Shown piece after piece: positions 62,918 through 64,000 of a stretch of 64,000 bases of DNA (positions within the stretch are counted from its first letter, which is position 1; the number at the start of each line of letters is the position of its first letter). The notes under the pieces are model-generated. The model saw only the letters and a list, made by a program, of their open reading frames with translations, was not told the DNA's origin and ran no database searches. The stretch spans positions 2,108,001 through 2,172,000 of the forward strand of contig NC_015976.1 of NCBI RefSeq assembly GCF_000283515.1, in the 5' to 3' direction. The translations under genes were made by a program, and so were the position numbers. This stretch comes from Sphingobium sp. SYK-6. Lineage in GTDB: Bacteria > Pseudomonadota > Alphaproteobacteria > Sphingomonadales > Sphingomonadaceae.

Positions 62918-63553
62918 ATGCGCATGTTCGGTCGCAAAGGGAGCCAGGAGGATCCGCTGCTCGGCAAGCCCGCAAGCTTCGGCATCCATCGCTACCTGCA
63001 GGGCTCGGCGAACCTCTTCGAGGAGAACCGGCTGCTCAAGGTCGCGATTGCCGGCATGTTCGGCGTCACCGCGGTGCTGGGCGTGGTGATCTACACCACC
63101 AACCAGAATGCCCGCACCATCATCGTACCCTTCGGGGCCACCGGCGATCTCCATGTCTCGGGGAACAAGCCGTCCGAGGCCTATATCGTCGCGATGACGC
63201 GCAACATCGTCGCGCTGTCGGGCACCTGGTCGGCCTATTCGGCGGACCGCCAGTTCCAGGAGCTGCTCGGGCTCGCGCACCCTTCCGCCTATGGGGCGAT
63301 GCGCGACAGCCTCAATGCCGTGCTCGACGAACTGGCGAACAATCCTACCCTGTCGATCGCCACCTATATCCGGGGCGATCAGCCGGTGCGGTGGACCGCG
63401 CATGAGATCGTGGTGCCGGTCGAGAAGGTGCGCGTGATCGGCGGCGTGATCCGCAAATTCCGGGGCATTTTGCGCATCGGCTACGCCATCGAAAATGGCC
63501 GGTTCTGGCTGACGCGTCTTTCCGAGGAGCAGTTCGATGCCGAAACCCGCTGA
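62918..63553 (+). CDS. traE: TraE-like T4SS protein, 211 aa
   Basis: ATG 62918 follows GAGGG. An N-terminal membrane segment (VAIAGMFGVTAVLGVVIYTT) is followed by a VirB8-type periplasmic domain (YIVAMTRNIVALSGTWSAYS, RQFQELLGLAHPSAY). It lies 5 bases after traL and overlaps the next gene by 17 bases. Confidence 0.85.
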   Translation: MRMFGRKGSQEDPLLGKPASFGIHRYLQGSANLFEENRLLKVAIAGMFGVTAVLGVVIYTTNQNARTIIVPFGATGDLHVSGNKPSEAYIVAMTRNIVALSGTWSAYSADRQFQELLGLAHPSAYGAMRDSLNAVLDELANNPTLSIATYIRGDQPVRWTAHEIVVPVEKVRVIGGVIRKFRGILRIGYAIENGRFWLTRLSEEQFDAETR

Positions 63554-64000
63554 AGTGATTTCGAAGCAGGCGGCAGCGCCTGCTGGCTCGGAAATCACGG
63601 AAACAAGAAAATGCTGCGGCGCGCCGATGCGCCGCGCCCTGACGCTTTGCCTGCTGCTTGGGGGCCCGCCGGTGTCGGCGCAGACGATCCACGCGCTGCC
63701 CGACCAGACCAGCCATATCCGCATGTCCAACCGCGACATCAACCATGTCGTGTGCGAGGGCGGCGAGATGGAGGATATCAAATTCTCGGCCGAAAAGGGC
63801 CTCGCCGTCGAGAAGGGCGGCGCGGATGCCTGGATCAAGTTCCTGGCCCGAGAAATCGACGACGCCGGCCAGGTGACGCGCACCTATGTGACGCAGCCTT
63901 CCGAATTCTTCGTGCATTGCAACGGCGCCACCTACCCGCTCTATGCCGAGCCGGCGGAGATTCCGGCACAGACAGTGGTGCTGATGCCGGGCGCCCGCCA
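63537..64000 (+). CDS. traK: TraK-like T4SS secretin-type protein, N-terminal part
   Basis: The frame overlaps the traE end and runs off the window. A signal peptide (MRRALTLCLLLGGPPVSAQ) starts at 63627; ATG 63537 adds 30 residues and is less typical. The mature part has QTSHIRMSNRDINHVVCEGG, EDIKFSAEKGLAVEKGGADA. TraK forms the outer-membrane ring with TraB and TraV. Confidence 0.75.
   Translation, partial: MPKPAEVISKQAAAPAGSEITETRKCCGAPMRRALTLCLLLGGPPVSAQTIHALPDQTSHIRMSNRDINHVVCEGGEMEDIKFSAEKGLAVEKGGADAWIKFLAREIDDAGQVTRTYVTQPSEFFVHCNGATYPLYAEPAEIPAQTVVLMPGAR

Noticed and set aside
1..64000. CRISPR arrays, tRNA or rRNA genes
   Set aside because: No regularly spaced repeats or RNA-gene landmarks were seen on reading through the sequence.

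Overview
The window looks like a large mobile replicon (megaplasmid or integrative conjugative element) of an alphaproteobacterium, most likely a sphingomonad (Sphingobium, Sphingomonas or Novosphingobium type). Support for this comes from the GC-rich coding style, a MucR-type regulator, a linked luxR-luxI-phyH set, a proteobacterial lasso-peptide/isopeptidase locus, and the start of an F-type conjugation operon. I see no rRNA, tRNA or CRISPR array. All family names are read from motifs by eye; no database search was run.

Layout. 1-2.35 kb: the end of a LysR regulator, an NAD-dependent formate dehydrogenase and an HPP-family membrane protein, followed by a decayed IS5-type transposase. 3.3-30.7 kb: a long block of mostly minus-strand accessory genes. 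It holds a SLOG/DUF2493 domain family, DUF736, a PP-loop PAPS-reductase-like enzyme, a protein with seven Myb/SANT-like repeats beside a HerA-like ATPase, a GHKL ATPase, DUF5983-like, DUF4262 and DUF932 proteins, many small hypotheticals, and a plus-strand island with an ABC exporter and a PIN-type toxin-antitoxin pair. The 26.4-29.5 kb part is decaying: a frameshifted TGT/DpdA-like gene, a methylase-like gene with a frameshift and an in-frame TAA, and a gene with an in-frame TGA. 30.8-43.6 kb: MucR with a histone-H1-like tail, a 1384-residue Strawberry-notch protein, a broken parDE pair abutting an IetAS-type subtilase/AAA ATPase module, a large ParB and a CHC2/Toprim protein.

43.7-47.4 kb is a quorum-sensing block (sigma-like HTH, LuxR, LuxI, phytanoyl-CoA-dioxygenase-like enzyme, MarR-like HTH, DUF6429). 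47.6-49.6 kb is an AbiE-type toxin-antitoxin pair. 50.2-60.2 kb is a complete-looking lasso-peptide system. FecI/FecR-type surface signalling, a TonB-dependent receptor and a lasso isopeptidase lie on the plus strand. The cyclase (C), fused leader peptidase (B) and precursor (A) lie on the minus strand, followed by GntR and XRE regulators. The inferred loop is: make and thread the peptide, sense and import it through the receptor, then linearise it with the isopeptidase. The 44-residue precursor has Thr at -2 and a 21-residue core with Gly1 and Asp8. A palindrome GCTTTCA-N3-TGAAAGC occurs upstream of both the precursor and the XRE gene.

60.4-64 kb holds an unknown gene, a control region with three copies of a 17-bp operator-like element, and the start of an F-type T4SS operon (DsbC-like, TraA, TraL, TraE, partial TraK). 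The best candidates for new biology are the lasso system and its shared operators, the SLOG/DUF2493 modular family, the Myb-repeat/HerA pair, and a purine-rich leader found upstream of nine minus-strand genes.
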